Part shown: one piece after another, positions 50,142-59,890 of the stretch
Numbering within the stretch: position 1 is the stretch's first letter
Layout: each line of letters opens with the position of its first letter
Assembly: GCA_902781505.1 (NCBI GenBank)
Contig: CACZJL010000001.1
Location: forward strand, 62,001 to 126,000
Direction: 5' to 3'
Source: an uncultured Lachnospiraceae bacterium
GTDB taxonomy: Bacteria > Bacillota > Clostridia > Lachnospirales > Lachnospiraceae
DNA length: 64,000 nucleotides
Notes under the pieces: generated by a model
What the model was told of the DNA's origin: nothing
The model's input: the letters and a program-made list of their open reading frames with translations, nothing else
Database searches by the model: none
Made by a program: the position numbers and the translations under genes

Positions 50142-52811
50142 CTAATGCCAGCGATTGTTGACCTTGCCCTGAAGCTTGAACAGCTCGTTTAAGGCATCAA
50201 TAGGAGTCATATGTGTTACATCGAGTTTCCTGATTTCAGCAAGAATATCATCATCCTTGACCGTGTCAAACAGAGACATCTGCTCCACTTCAAGATCATC
50301 GACCTTTTTGTATTTTTTATTTACTTCTCTGGCTTTCTTACTGTATTCTGCAATATCTCTGGCCTTCTGTGAAATATCAGCAGAACTTAAATCTTCAACA
50401 AGCTCTGAAGCGCGCTTTAATACGGCTTCCGGAATTCCTGCAAGACGTGCAACCTGCACACCATAGGATTTATCTGCACCGCCGCGGACAATCTTACGTA
50501 AGAATACGATAGATTCGCCTTCTTCCTTAACAGCAATACAGTAGTTGTGAACGCCTTCAAGCGTTCCTTCTAACTCGGTCAGTTCATGATAATGTGTTGC
50601 AAACAGAGTCTTACTCTGAAGCTCCTTCTCTTTGGCGATATATTCAACTACTGCCCAGGCAATTCCAAGTCCGTCGTACGTTGAAGTACCGCGGCCGATT
50701 TCATCTAAAATCAGCAGGGAGTTCGGAGTCGCATTCCGAAGGATATTCGCAACTTCTGTCATTTCTACCATGAAGGTGGACTGTCCGGATGCAAGGTCAT
50801 CACTGGCACCAACACGGGTGAATATTCTGTCTACAATACCAATATTGGCGCGAGTCGCCGGAACAAAGGAACCTGTCTGAGCCATCAGCACTATGAGCGC
50901 TGTCTGTCTCATGTAAGTAGACTTACCTGCCATGTTCGGACCGGTAATAATACTAATTCGGTCATTTTTGCTGTCAAGATAGGTATCATTTGAAACAAAC
51001 AGGCTGTTTCCCATCATCTTTTCTACAACAGGGTGACGACCTTCCTTAATATCGATGACACCATTCGTATTGATTTTGGGGCGCACATAGCCATAATCCT
51101 GTGCAACCTTACTCAAAGACGCAAAGACATCAAGCCATGCGATTGCCTTGGCTGTTTTTCTGACACGGTCTACGTTGGCGGCGATTGTTTCGCGCACCTC
51201 ACAGAAGAGGTCATATTCGAGTGCATTCAACTTGTCTTCCGAACCTAAAATCTGATCCTCAAGCTCCTTTAATTCCGGAGTTGTGTAACGTTCTGCATTT
51301 GTAAGTGTCTGCTTTCTCGTCCAGGTAATCGGAACCATTTCCTTAAAGGAATTGGTAACCTCAAGGTAGTAGCCAAACACCTTGTTGTACTTAATTTTCA
51401 GGTTCTTAATTCCGGTGGCTTCCTTTTCACGCATTTCAAGATCAGCAAGCCACTGCTTGCCTTCTGTCTTGGCATGGCGGAAGGTATCTGCATCCGAATT
51501 ATATCCATCCTTGATGATACCGCCTTCACGAATCAGAAGTGGCGGATCTTCCACAATGCTCTCATCAATCAGTCGATACAAATCAGACAGATCACCGATT
51601 TCTTCATCAAGCGTTCTTAACTCTTCAGAGTGAAACTGGGATAACTGCTGCCTGATGGCCGGAAGCATACCGATGGAATTCTTAAAGGCAATCAAATCAC
51701 GAGGATTCGCTGATTTACAGGAAATCTTTGTCATAATTCGTTCCAGATCATAGATTGAACCTAAATACTCTCTGATTTCCTCACGGTCAATTGCTGAATT
51801 GCACAGCTCTTCTACTGCATCCTGACGCTTTTCAATCGCAGCCTTATCAATTAAGGGCTGTTCAAGGCAGGTACGAAGTGTTCTCGCCCCCATCGCTGTT
51901 CTTGTCTTATCAAGTACCCAGAGAAGAGAGCCACGGCGCTGTTTTTCACGCATCGTTTCGACAATTTCAAGATTTCTTCTCGAAGAAGAATCAATCAGCA
52001 TAAATTTACCGGTTGTATAAGCTGAGAGTGTCGTGATGTGACTTAAGTCACTCTTCTGTGTCTCATACAGATAACTGAGCAGAGCACCTGCTGCAATCAT
52101 TCCGGTTGGATAATCCTTAATTCCAAGTCCATCTAATGTCTGAACTTTAAAATGCTCTTTTAAACGGCCTAAAGCGCTGTCTTCATCAAAATACCAGGAA
52201 TCAAGCGTTGACACTGCAATCCCAAGCTTCTCAGTAATCGGAGTCAGATCCACACCGCTCATGGCAAAATACTTATTCAGAATAAGTTCAGCAGGAACCA
52301 GCTTATTTAGCTCATCTTTGAGTTCCGTTTCATTCTTAAGCTCTGTTAAAAAATAATCGCCGGTGGAATAATCAGCGTAAGACAGGCCGAACGTATCGCC
52401 AAGATACACGACGGAACAAAGATAATTGTTCTTTGTTTCGTCTAACGCAGCTGAATCAATGTTCGTACCCGGTGTGACAATACGAATGACCTCACGCTTA
52501 ACAAGACCCTTTGCCATTTTTGGATCTTCCACCTGCTCACAGATGGCGACCTTATGACCATTTTTGACCAGACGGTCAAGATAGCTTTCCGCAGCATGGA
52601 AAGGGATGCCGCACATCGGAGCGCGTTCATCAAGTCCGCACTCCTTGCCGGTCAATGTGAGTTCAAGCTCTTTACTTACAACTTCAGCGTCAGTAAAAAA
52701 CATCTCATAGAAATCCCCCAGACGATAAAACAGAATACAGTCACTGTATTCCTCTTTCATCTGAAGATAATGCTTCATCATCGGTGAAACCTTATCAATC
52801 AAGTCCTGCAT
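50142..52811 (-). CDS. mutS: DNA mismatch recognition protein MutS
   Basis: 889 residues. The mismatch-wedge motif GDFYEMF (Phe-x-Glu) is near the N-terminus; MCGIPFHAAESYLDRL follows. ATPase blocks are GPNMAGKSTYMRQ, LLILDEIGRGTSTYDG and ATHYHELTELE. Full length, so active MutS1. It follows miaB by 5 bases. Confidence 0.98.
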   Translation of the reverse strand: MQDLIDKVSPMMKHYLQMKEEYSDCILFYRLGDFYEMFFTDAEVVSKELELTLTGKECGLDERAPMCGIPFHAAESYLDRLVKNGHKVAICEQVEDPKMAKGLVKREVIRIVTPGTNIDSAALDETKNNYLCSVVYLGDTFGLSYADYSTGDYFLTELKNETELKDELNKLVPAELILNKYFAMSGVDLTPITEKLGIAVSTLDSWYFDEDSALGRLKEHFKVQTLDGLGIKDYPTGMIAAGALLSYLYETQKSDLSHITTLSAYTTGKFMLIDSSSRRNLEIVETMREKQRRGSLLWVLDKTRTAMGARTLRTCLEQPLIDKAAIEKRQDAVEELCNSAIDREEIREYLGSIYDLERIMTKISCKSANPRDLIAFKNSIGMLPAIRQQLSQFHSEELRTLDEEIGDLSDLYRLIDESIVEDPPLLIREGGIIKDGYNSDADTFRHAKTEGKQWLADLEMREKEATGIKNLKIKYNKVFGYYLEVTNSFKEMVPITWTRKQTLTNAERYTTPELKELEDQILGSEDKLNALEYDLFCEVRETIAANVDRVRKTAKAIAWLDVFASLSKVAQDYGYVRPKINTNGVIDIKEGRHPVVEKMMGNSLFVSNDTYLDSKNDRISIITGPNMAGKSTYMRQTALIVLMAQTGSFVPATRANIGIVDRIFTRVGASDDLASGQSTFMVEMTEVANILRNATPNSLLILDEIGRGTSTYDGLGIAWAVVEYIAKEKELQSKTLFATHYHELTELEGTLEGVHNYCIAVKEEGESIVFLRKIVRGGADKSYGVQVARLAGIPEAVLKRASELVEDLSSADISQKARDIAEYSKKAREVNKKYKKVDDLEVEQMSLFDTVKDDDILAEIRKLDVTHMTPIDALNELFKLQGKVNNRWH

Positions 52812-52816
52812 TAGAA

Positions 52817-54226
52817 TTAAACCTTCTCTCCGAAATAATAGAATCCTTTAGATTCTGTGCAGCGAACAGGGACAACTGTGCCTGCAAGAGAGGCATCTCC
52901 CTTAAAATGAACCAGCACATTCCCGGTCATTCTTCCTGTCACGTACTCAGGATCATGCTCTGAGACATCCTCAACAAGCACCTTCTGAACTGTTCCCTCA
53001 AAGCGCTTTATCTGCTCGTGAGCCACTTCGTCAACCGTCTTTAACAATCTGTTAAAGCGCTCCTTCACAACATCTTCCGGCACCTGATCTTCCATTTCGG
53101 CAGCAGGTGTGCCCGTTCTCTTGGAATAAATAAACGTAAAGGCAGAATCAAATCTTGACTTTCTCACAACATCGAGTGTATCTTCAAAGTCTTCCTCTGT
53201 TTCTCCCGGGAAGCCAACAATAATATCTGTTGTAATAGAAACATTCGGAATTCCTGCACGAATCTTCTCAACAAGCGCAAGATAGGATTCCTTTGTGTAA
53301 TGACGATTCATCAGCTTTAACAGCCTTGAACTACCGGACTGAAGAGGAAGATGAATATGATTACAGATTTTCTCAGACTGACCGACAACTTCAATCAGCT
53401 CGTCAGATAAATCCTTCGGATGTGGTGTCATAAAGCGGATACGCTCAAGACCATCGATTTGCTCAATTCTCTTTAAGAGCTGGGCAAATGTAACCGGATA
53501 CTCTAAACTCTTGCCATAGGAGTTTACATTCTGACCAAGGAGCATGACTTCCTTTACTCCGTCCGCAACAAGATGGCTGATTTCTGCAATGATTTCTTCC
53601 GGCTCTCTTGATTTTTCACGTCCTCTTACATAAGGCACGATACAGTAGCTGCAGAAATTATTGCAGCCGTACATGATATTGACACCGGACTTGAACTTGA
53701 ACTTTCTGTCCGTCGGAAGATCTTCTACAATGTCCTTTGCAGAATCCCAGATATCGATAACCTGACTTCCGGAAGTGAATCGGTTATATAAAAGCTCTGC
53801 CACGGCAAATACATTGAACGTACCAAATACGATATCAACATAACGATAGCTTCTCTTAATTGTTTCAATTACACCCTTTTCCTGTGCCATGCATCCGCAG
53901 AGGCCAATCAGCTTATCCGGATTCTTTTTCTTCATAGAATGAAGACGTCCAAGTCTTCCATAAACACGGGAGTTTGCGTTTTCTCTTACTGTGCAGGTAT
54001 TATAGATTACAATGTCCGCCTCTTCCGACTCTGTCGCAACGAAACCAATCTGCTCTAAGATTCCGAGTAACTTTTCGGAATCTCTCGCATTCATCTGACA
54101 ACCGAAAGTAACAACGCAGGCTGTAAGCTTTCTGCCAAGTTCTTCCTCTCGTCTTCTGATTTCTTCCCCGCAGAGACTGATATATTTCAGCTGGCGGTCT
54201 CTTAACTCGTTTTGCAATTCAGACAT
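52817..54226 (-). CDS. miaB: tRNA-2-methylthio-N6-dimethylallyladenosine synthase
   Basis: 469 residues. MiaB adds the methylthio group after MiaA. The N-terminal MTTase domain has three cluster cysteines (TFGCQMNARDSEK, TCTVRENA, GLCGCMAQ), the radical-SAM core has CNNFCSYC, and a TRAM domain closes the protein. It is immediately upstream of mutS. Confidence 0.96.
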   Translation of the reverse strand: MSELQNELRDRQLKYISLCGEEIRRREEELGRKLTACVVTFGCQMNARDSEKLLGILEQIGFVATESEEADIVIYNTCTVRENANSRVYGRLGRLHSMKKKNPDKLIGLCGCMAQEKGVIETIKRSYRYVDIVFGTFNVFAVAELLYNRFTSGSQVIDIWDSAKDIVEDLPTDRKFKFKSGVNIMYGCNNFCSYCIVPYVRGREKSREPEEIIAEISHLVADGVKEVMLLGQNVNSYGKSLEYPVTFAQLLKRIEQIDGLERIRFMTPHPKDLSDELIEVVGQSEKICNHIHLPLQSGSSRLLKLMNRHYTKESYLALVEKIRAGIPNVSITTDIIVGFPGETEEDFEDTLDVVRKSRFDSAFTFIYSKRTGTPAAEMEDQVPEDVVKERFNRLLKTVDEVAHEQIKRFEGTVQKVLVEDVSEHDPEYVTGRMTGNVLVHFKGDASLAGTVVPVRCTESKGFYYFGEKV

Positions 54227-54263
54227 GTAATTCCTCTTTCTTGACTTTCTTTTTTTGGAGTAA

Positions 54264-55508
54264 TCAGCGAATCTGGCCGTCTCCGTAAATAATATATTTG
54301 GTAGTTGTAAGTGCTAAAAGTCCCATCGGACCTCTCGCATGCAGCTTCTGTGTACTGATACCAATTTCAGCACCAAAGCCGAATTCAAATCCATCTGTGA
54401 ATCTGGTAGAAGCATTAACATAGACTGCTGCTGCATCAATTTCCTTTAAGAACTTCTGAGAATTCTCATAATCCTTGGTCAGAATGGATTCAGAATGTCC
54501 GGTATTGTAGCGATTGATGTGTTCAATTGCTTCATCAACAGATTTTACGGTCTTAACCGAAATAATATAATCAAGGTACTCTGTACCCCAATCTTCCTCT
54601 GTTGCATGAACAACACGGGAATCAGCCGCAAGAGCCGCCTCATCACCACGTACTTCCACATTGCTTTTCTTTAATTCATCAATGATTGCGGGAAGTGCCT
54701 TATTTAAGATATTTTCATGAATCACCAGGGATTCACATGCATTGCACACGCCGATTCTCTGCGTCTTTGCATTATTGATAATCTGAACTGCCTTAGGAAT
54801 ATCAGCGGACTCATCCACAAAGATATGACAGTTACCGGTACCGGTTTCAATAACTGGCACGGATGAATTCTCAACACAGTGCTTAATCAGACCTTTGCCG
54901 CCTCTTGGGATAATGACATCAACATATGCATTCAGGTGAAGAAGTTCTGTTACGACGGCGTGGTCTGTATCTTCAATCAGCTGAATAGCATCCGGATTAT
55001 GTCCCTTCTCTTTTAAGACTTCACGAATGATTTCTACCAGTTTTCTGTTTGATTCAAGAGAATCCGAACCGCCCTTTAAAATCACGGCATTTCCTGCCTT
55101 AAAGGTCAGACCGAAGGAATCAACGGTTACGTTTGGTCTGGATTCATAAATGATACCAATTACGCCAAGCGGAACTCTCATTGCACCGATTCGTAATCCA
55201 TTCGGACGAGTCCACATGCGGGTTACCTCACCGATTGGATCTTCGAGAGCAGTCAGCTGTCTTAAGCCTTCAGCCATTCCCTCAAGTCTGTTCTTTGTGA
55301 TGGTGAGTCTGTCAACCATCGCAGGCTTCATATTGTTCTCCTTCGCAAGCTTTAAGTCGCGTTTATTGGCTTCTGTAATTGCAGATTCATTTTTAAGAAG
55401 TGCGTCTGCAACTGCTTTCAGTACCTCGTTCTTATCATTTGTTCCGGTCTTACCGCACTCTCTCGCGGCAGCCTTCGCCCTTGTTCCCATTACTGTTAAA
55501 TCAGTCAT
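54264..55508 (-). CDS. proA: Gamma-glutamyl phosphate reductase
   Basis: 414 residues. ProA makes glutamate semialdehyde for proline synthesis, using NADPH. The catalytic Cys is in [25 protein letters not shown] and [21 protein letters not shown] are typical (shown in pieces, [10 protein letters not shown] and KLHARGPMG). It overlaps the upstream folate gene by 8 bases. Confidence 0.96.
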   Translation of the reverse strand: MTDLTVMGTRAKAAARECGKTGTNDKNEVLKAVADALLKNESAITEANKRDLKLAKENNMKPAMVDRLTITKNRLEGMAEGLRQLTALEDPIGEVTRMWTRPNGLRIGAMRVPLGVIGIIYESRPNVTVDSFGLTFKAGNAVILKGGSDSLESNRKLVEIIREVLKEKGHNPDAIQLIEDTDHAVVTELLHLNAYVDVIIPRGGKGLIKHCVENSSVPVIETGTGNCHIFVDESADIPKAVQIINNAKTQRIGVCNACESLVIHENILNKALPAIIDELKKSNVEVRGDEAALAADSRVVHATEEDWGTEYLDYIISVKTVKSVDEAIEHINRYNTGHSESILTKDYENSQKFLKEIDAAAVYVNASTRFTDGFEFGFGAEIGISTQKLHARGPMGLLALTTTKYIIYGDGQIR

Positions 55509-56070
55509 AAGTTCTTCCCTCCGTTACTATACAATCCATCTCAAGGTCATGTGCTTCTGCCGGGATTTCCGGTACCATCTGAAAGTCGTATCCGACTGCT
55601 GCAAGGAAGTAGTTCTTCCTGTCATTTGCAAAGTACTTGTCGTAAAATCCTCCGCCATACCCGATTCTTCTTTTTTTCGCATCGAATGCAAGTCCCGGTG
55701 CCAGAACAAAACCGTGTTTCTGCGTTTCGTCCGGTTCCGGACAGCTTTTCTTCGGTTCTGAAATCCCCATGCATCCAGGCTCAAGGTCACTCTCTGAGCG
55801 AATGGCACGAAATACCATCTGTTCACCAATTACCTTCGGGACAAAAACACATTTGCCAAGTTTAAGGCTCTCCCGGATAAAAACAGTCGTATCAAGTTCA
55901 TCCGGCAGACTGATAAAACAGTAGACATTTTCTGATTGGTTATATGCCGGAAGCGACATGGCTCTTTTACAGACTTCTTCAGAGCGCATACTGCGCTCCT
56001 TTGGCGTCAGAGCCCTGCGCTGTTCTTTCATCTGCCTTCGTAAATTCTTTTTTTCTTCTGAAATCATCAT
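55501..56070 (-). CDS. 5-formyltetrahydrofolate cyclo-ligase
   Basis: 189 residues, common annotation ygfA/MTHFS. It converts 5-formyl-THF to 5,10-methenyl-THF using [14 protein letters not shown] and the C-terminal signature [19 protein letters not shown] are visible. Overlaps of 4 bases with the gene before and 8 with proA place it in the proline operon. Confidence 0.93.
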   Translation of the reverse strand: MMISEEKKNLRRQMKEQRRALTPKERSMRSEEVCKRAMSLPAYNQSENVYCFISLPDELDTTVFIRESLKLGKCVFVPKVIGEQMVFRAIRSESDLEPGCMGISEPKKSCPEPDETQKHGFVLAPGLAFDAKKRRIGYGGGFYDKYFANDRKNYFLAAVGYDFQMVPEIPAEAHDLEMDCIVTEGRTYD

Positions 56071-57281
56071 GCTGTAAACACCACCATCTTCTCTCCTGTG
56101 TTCACAGAACCAAGGTAACTTCCCCTGATTGAAACAATCGGGTTTTTGTCAAATTCTGGAAAATGATAGACCTCTACATATGTGGCTTTCTTTTTAGAAA
56201 AGAATTTATGCATTTCCTCAGTTACAACTACCAGATCGTCGGCTACGGCACAGACGGTTGTGTCTGAATCCAGTCGCATAACAGTCTTTCCTGTATCGAG
56301 ATTAATGATATATGTATGCTTCTTTTCTTCTCTGAACAGATAAGGCGTATCGTTAATCAGATAGCTGTGAAACAGATCTGACATCCGACTTAAATGATTG
56401 TTAGAAATTCGTACCTTCTTGGTCTGTGTCTCTGTGTCATAGATAATCAGCTCTTCGGACGATTTCTCCGTATCATATTTGGAATAAATCAATCTCTTGC
56501 CCATATGTCTGATATAGGGGAAGGTCGTCGTCTCAGTAGATTCATCAAGAAGCTCGGTGAAGAGATTCTCCATGTTCATGGAAAGTTCTGAAATAAACTG
56601 ATTCACGTTGATGATGCCGATAAACTCTGTCGGAAAATGCTTTTTATCGAGTCCATGAGCTACCGTATCAGTAATATACGGTCGTCCGAACTTCACTGCA
56701 GCCGTGGTTTCTGAAACCGGCATGATATTATAGATACCGCTTTCAATCACCTGAGGAATCTGAATTTCCTTCGTCGATTTCTGTTCGCAATCCTTTAAAA
56801 ACAGACGGAAATCTGACTTGCCTGCAGAGAAATTCTTGGTCTCTTCCTGCACCAAAATAATGTTTTCACTTAACACAAAGAGACGTAAGAATACGGAATA
56901 ATGAAATTCCTTAAGTCCCGTCGCAAAACTTCCGACAAGAACATCTTCTTCTTCACTTCCCGTTCTATGACGATAAAACTTCAGAAGAATCTGCTCCGGC
57001 ATATCGACTCCATCTTCTGATTTCTTGCGAAGAATTTCTGCCGTCGTATACACGCAGTAGTTTCTGTTCTGTGATGCATAGCCAATATCTGAAATAAAAT
57101 ATTTATCTTTGTCCGGCGCGATTTCATACCGCTCGTTTGTGTCTGTGTTAAGCACATAAAGATTCTTGGCCTGGTAGCCCTCAAGCACCGTATTCTCGTT
57201 ATCAAGCACCTGTAAAATCTCGTGGCTGTTGATCATGGAACAGCGTCCGCCGTTAAAATTTCTGACAAGCTGAATATTCAT
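56067..57281 (-). CDS. Uncharacterised protein in the proline operon
   Basis: 404 residues, no signal peptide or membrane segment, and no recognised family. The sequence is rich in beta-strand-like stretches with repeating patterns such as YVLNTDTNERYEIAP, LIIYDTETQTKKVRIS and HTYIINLDTGKTVMRLD. These aspartate/threonine turns suggest a beta-propeller-like fold. It starts 13 bases after proB and overlaps the folate gene by 4 bases, so it is surely translated with them. A later ATG at 57236 has a weaker RBS. I assign no function. Confidence 0.7.
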   Translation of the reverse strand: MNIQLVRNFNGGRCSMINSHEILQVLDNENTVLEGYQAKNLYVLNTDTNERYEIAPDKDKYFISDIGYASQNRNYCVYTTAEILRKKSEDGVDMPEQILLKFYRHRTGSEEEDVLVGSFATGLKEFHYSVFLRLFVLSENIILVQEETKNFSAGKSDFRLFLKDCEQKSTKEIQIPQVIESGIYNIMPVSETTAAVKFGRPYITDTVAHGLDKKHFPTEFIGIINVNQFISELSMNMENLFTELLDESTETTTFPYIRHMGKRLIYSKYDTEKSSEELIIYDTETQTKKVRISNNHLSRMSDLFHSYLINDTPYLFREEKKHTYIINLDTGKTVMRLDSDTTVCAVADDLVVVTEEMHKFFSKKKATYVEVYHFPEFDKNPIVSIRGSYLGSVNTGEKMVVFTA

Positions 57282-57293
57282 AATGTCCTGTAC

Positions 57294-58106
57294 TTACTGT
57301 GCGCCTCTGGTGAAGAGTGTTCCAACTTCTTCTCCATTCAGCACACGAGTGATATTTTCAACATCGTTACCATTTGTAATTACCATATTGGCACCGGCCA
57401 TCGTTGCAATCTGCGCAGCAGCCACCTTGGCCTCCATACCACCGGTACCGACACCGGCTGCAGAAGTTCCCTTTGCCATATCAGTAACTTTCTCAATGGA
57501 GGTTACCTCAGCAATCAGCTTTGCATCCGGATGGCTCTTCGGATCGTCTGTATACATGCCGTCAATGTCGCTTAACAAAATCAGAAGGTCTGCACCGATT
57601 AATTCAGCAACTAAAGCAGAAAGACGATCATTATCACCAAAGGTCTGAACAAATGCGATTTCATCTGTAGATACAGAGTCATTTTCATTAATGATTGGAA
57701 CGGTATCAAGCCAGAGAAGCTCATTTAAGGTATTCTCGGCGTTCTTTCTTGTTTCTGGATTAGAAAGGTTTGCTTTCGTTAACAGTACCTGTGCTGCACT
57801 GGTGCTGTACTCGGCAAATAACCTCTGATAAACGCTCATCAGCTTGGCCTGACCAATAGCTGCGCACGCCTGCTTCAACGGCAGATGTTCCGGGCGCTTC
57901 TTTAAACCAATAGTATTTCTTCCGACAGCAATCGCACCGGAACTTACCAGCACACATTCTTTTCCGGAATTCTTAATATCAACCAGAATTCTGACCAGCT
58001 TTTCGATCTTACCTAAATTTAACTTTCCTGTGCTTTCATGCATCAGAGAGGAAGAACCAATCTTGATGACAATTTTTTTACTGTTCATTAATTCGCTTCT
58101 GTTCAT
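57294..58106 (-). CDS. proB: Glutamate 5-kinase without PUA domain
   Basis: 270 residues. ProB phosphorylates glutamate, the first step of proline synthesis. KIVIKIGSSSLM, VLVSSGAIAVGRN, PIINENDSVS and GTGGMEAKVAAA are the amino-acid kinase blocks. The usual C-terminal PUA domain (about 80-100 residues) is missing; such short forms occur in Firmicutes. It is the first gene of the proB-unknown-MTHFS-proA unit. Confidence 0.93.
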   Translation of the reverse strand: MNRSELMNSKKIVIKIGSSSLMHESTGKLNLGKIEKLVRILVDIKNSGKECVLVSSGAIAVGRNTIGLKKRPEHLPLKQACAAIGQAKLMSVYQRLFAEYSTSAAQVLLTKANLSNPETRKNAENTLNELLWLDTVPIINENDSVSTDEIAFVQTFGDNDRLSALVAELIGADLLILLSDIDGMYTDDPKSHPDAKLIAEVTSIEKVTDMAKGTSAAGVGTGGMEAKVAAAQIATMAGANMVITNGNDVENITRVLNGEEVGTLFTRGAQ

Positions 58107-58154
58107 AAAACATACCCCTTTAGATAATAAACCAATCTACATTTTACAATAAAA

Positions 58155-58201
58155 GCTCCGTAAAGTCACGTGTTTTCCTATGTTACATAACTTTACAGAG
58201 C
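58155..58201 (-). terminator. Probable terminator after the 58214 flavoprotein
   Basis: GCTCCGTAAAGT (58155-58166) and ACTTTACAGAGC (58190-58201) form a 12-bp stem with one wobble, across a 23-base interior. On the minus strand TTTTATTG follows. The T-tract is short. Confidence 0.5.
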
Positions 58202-58213
58202 CTTTCCTTATAT

Positions 58214-59863
58214 TTAGTTTAAAGAGCTGATATCAAGAGCAACACTTTCTGCAACCTTCATTCCATCCACTGCCGCCGATGTGATACCACCGGCATATCC
58301 GGCACCTTCACCACATGGAAACAGACCGCGAATATCAGATTCAAGATTTTCATTTCGTAAAATTCGAATTGGTGAGCTGGTTCTTGACTCAACGCCGGAG
58401 AACACAGCATCATCTCTGTCAAATCCGTGGAAATGTCGGTCAATGATTGGCAGTGCCTGAATGATTGCCTCCGACAGGCTTTCCGGAAGAACTTCTCTTA
58501 GATTTGCCCATCCCCATTTCCCCTTAATCTGTGGTGTTACACTGCCAGCTGCAATCGAAACCTGATTCTTTTTAAAATCGCCGACAAGCTGAACCGGAAT
58601 CTTTCCCTGAAGGCATTCAAAGGCCTTTCGTTCAAGTTCTTCCTGGAAGTACATGCCATCTAACACTCCTTCTCCAAAATCTTTTGGTGTGACCGTTACA
58701 ATCATGGCACTGTTTGCATTGACACCGGCACGGTCTGAGTAGCTCATGCCATTTACCGCGAGATGTCCTGCCTTCGATGACGCATTCACAACATACCCGC
58801 CGGGGCACATACAAAACGAATATACGCCTCTGCCGCTTTCCGTCTGCGCTGTCACCTTATAGGAAGCAGTTGGCAGTCCGTCGCGCTCTCGTCCATATGC
58901 GTTAAAGTCAACCACCTTCTGTGGATGCTCGACTCTCAGTCCCACGGCAAATGATTTGGCCTGCATTAAAACATTGCTTTCATTCAGGTCCATAAAGAGT
59001 TCACGGGCAGAGTGTCCAACGCTTAAAATCACACGGGAAGCGCTAAGTTTAAACTGCTCTCCCGTTTTTAAATCCGTAAAATCAAGGGCCTTTATTTTAC
59101 TGTTTCTGATTTCAATATGCTCGAGTCTCTTTTCAAAATGCACTTCACCACCGAGTTCGATGATGCGATTTCTGATTCCTGTTACAATGTCAATCAATGC
59201 ATCGGTTCCGATATGAGGCTTCTGATCATATAAAATCTCCTCTTTGGCACCAAACCTAACAAAATCCGCCAGTACCTTATCGATACGACCATTCTTATCG
59301 CCGATTCCCGTATTCAGCTTTCCATCGGAAAATGTTCCTGCACCACCTTCACCAAACTGTACGTTAGATTCCGGATTCAGTTCTCCGCTGTTCCAGAAAC
59401 GTTCAACATCTGCCTTACGTTCCTCAGCAGTCTTTCCTCTCTCATATACGACCGGTCTGAATCCGGCTTCCGCAAGATTCAGCGCCGCGAACATGCCAGC
59501 CGGACCAAAGCCGATAATTACCGGTCGATCTTCGTCCTTTATCTGGCCATCCTGCGCCCTAACAGGAAACTGATAATATTCCCTTCTGTAGAAAGAAATA
59601 TTCTTAGATTTCGCAAATTTCATCACCTGCGCATCTGTTAATACCTTCCCGTTCAGTTGCGCACTGATAAGTGCTACGGTATAAACAAAGAAAAGCTGCG
59701 GCTTCTTTCTTGAATCAATGGAACGCTTCAGAATCTTAAATTCCGCGTCCGTTCCCTGTCTTAATCCGAACGCCTTCATTGCAGCGGAATGTAGAGTTTT
59801 CTCTAAAGCTGCCTCACTCTGTCCTGACTTTATCTCAACCTTAATCTGTGTACACTTTAACAT
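58214..59863 (-). CDS. FAD-dependent oxidoreductase (COG2509-like)
   Basis: 549 residues. A N-terminal domain of about 100 residues precedes a Rossmann fold with dinucleotide motif VIIGFGPAGMFAALNLAEAG followed by the acidic end VVYERG. FGEGGAGTFSDGKLN and GEGAGYAGGITSAAVDGMK are characteristic of this uncharacterised dehydrogenase group. The reaction is unknown. It is encoded just after another flavoprotein, 27 bases apart. Confidence 0.88.
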   Translation of the reverse strand: MLKCTQIKVEIKSGQSEAALEKTLHSAAMKAFGLRQGTDAEFKILKRSIDSRKKPQLFFVYTVALISAQLNGKVLTDAQVMKFAKSKNISFYRREYYQFPVRAQDGQIKDEDRPVIIGFGPAGMFAALNLAEAGFRPVVYERGKTAEERKADVERFWNSGELNPESNVQFGEGGAGTFSDGKLNTGIGDKNGRIDKVLADFVRFGAKEEILYDQKPHIGTDALIDIVTGIRNRIIELGGEVHFEKRLEHIEIRNSKIKALDFTDLKTGEQFKLSASRVILSVGHSARELFMDLNESNVLMQAKSFAVGLRVEHPQKVVDFNAYGRERDGLPTASYKVTAQTESGRGVYSFCMCPGGYVVNASSKAGHLAVNGMSYSDRAGVNANSAMIVTVTPKDFGEGVLDGMYFQEELERKAFECLQGKIPVQLVGDFKKNQVSIAAGSVTPQIKGKWGWANLREVLPESLSEAIIQALPIIDRHFHGFDRDDAVFSGVESRTSSPIRILRNENLESDIRGLFPCGEGAGYAGGITSAAVDGMKVAESVALDISSLN

Positions 59864-59890
59864 GAATCTGTCCTTATCTATATTTTCACT

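Noticed and set aside
55551..55865. Plus-strand open frames opposite the folate and proline genes
   Set aside because: They are antisense shadows of clearly coding genes, without ribosome binding sites or family patterns.
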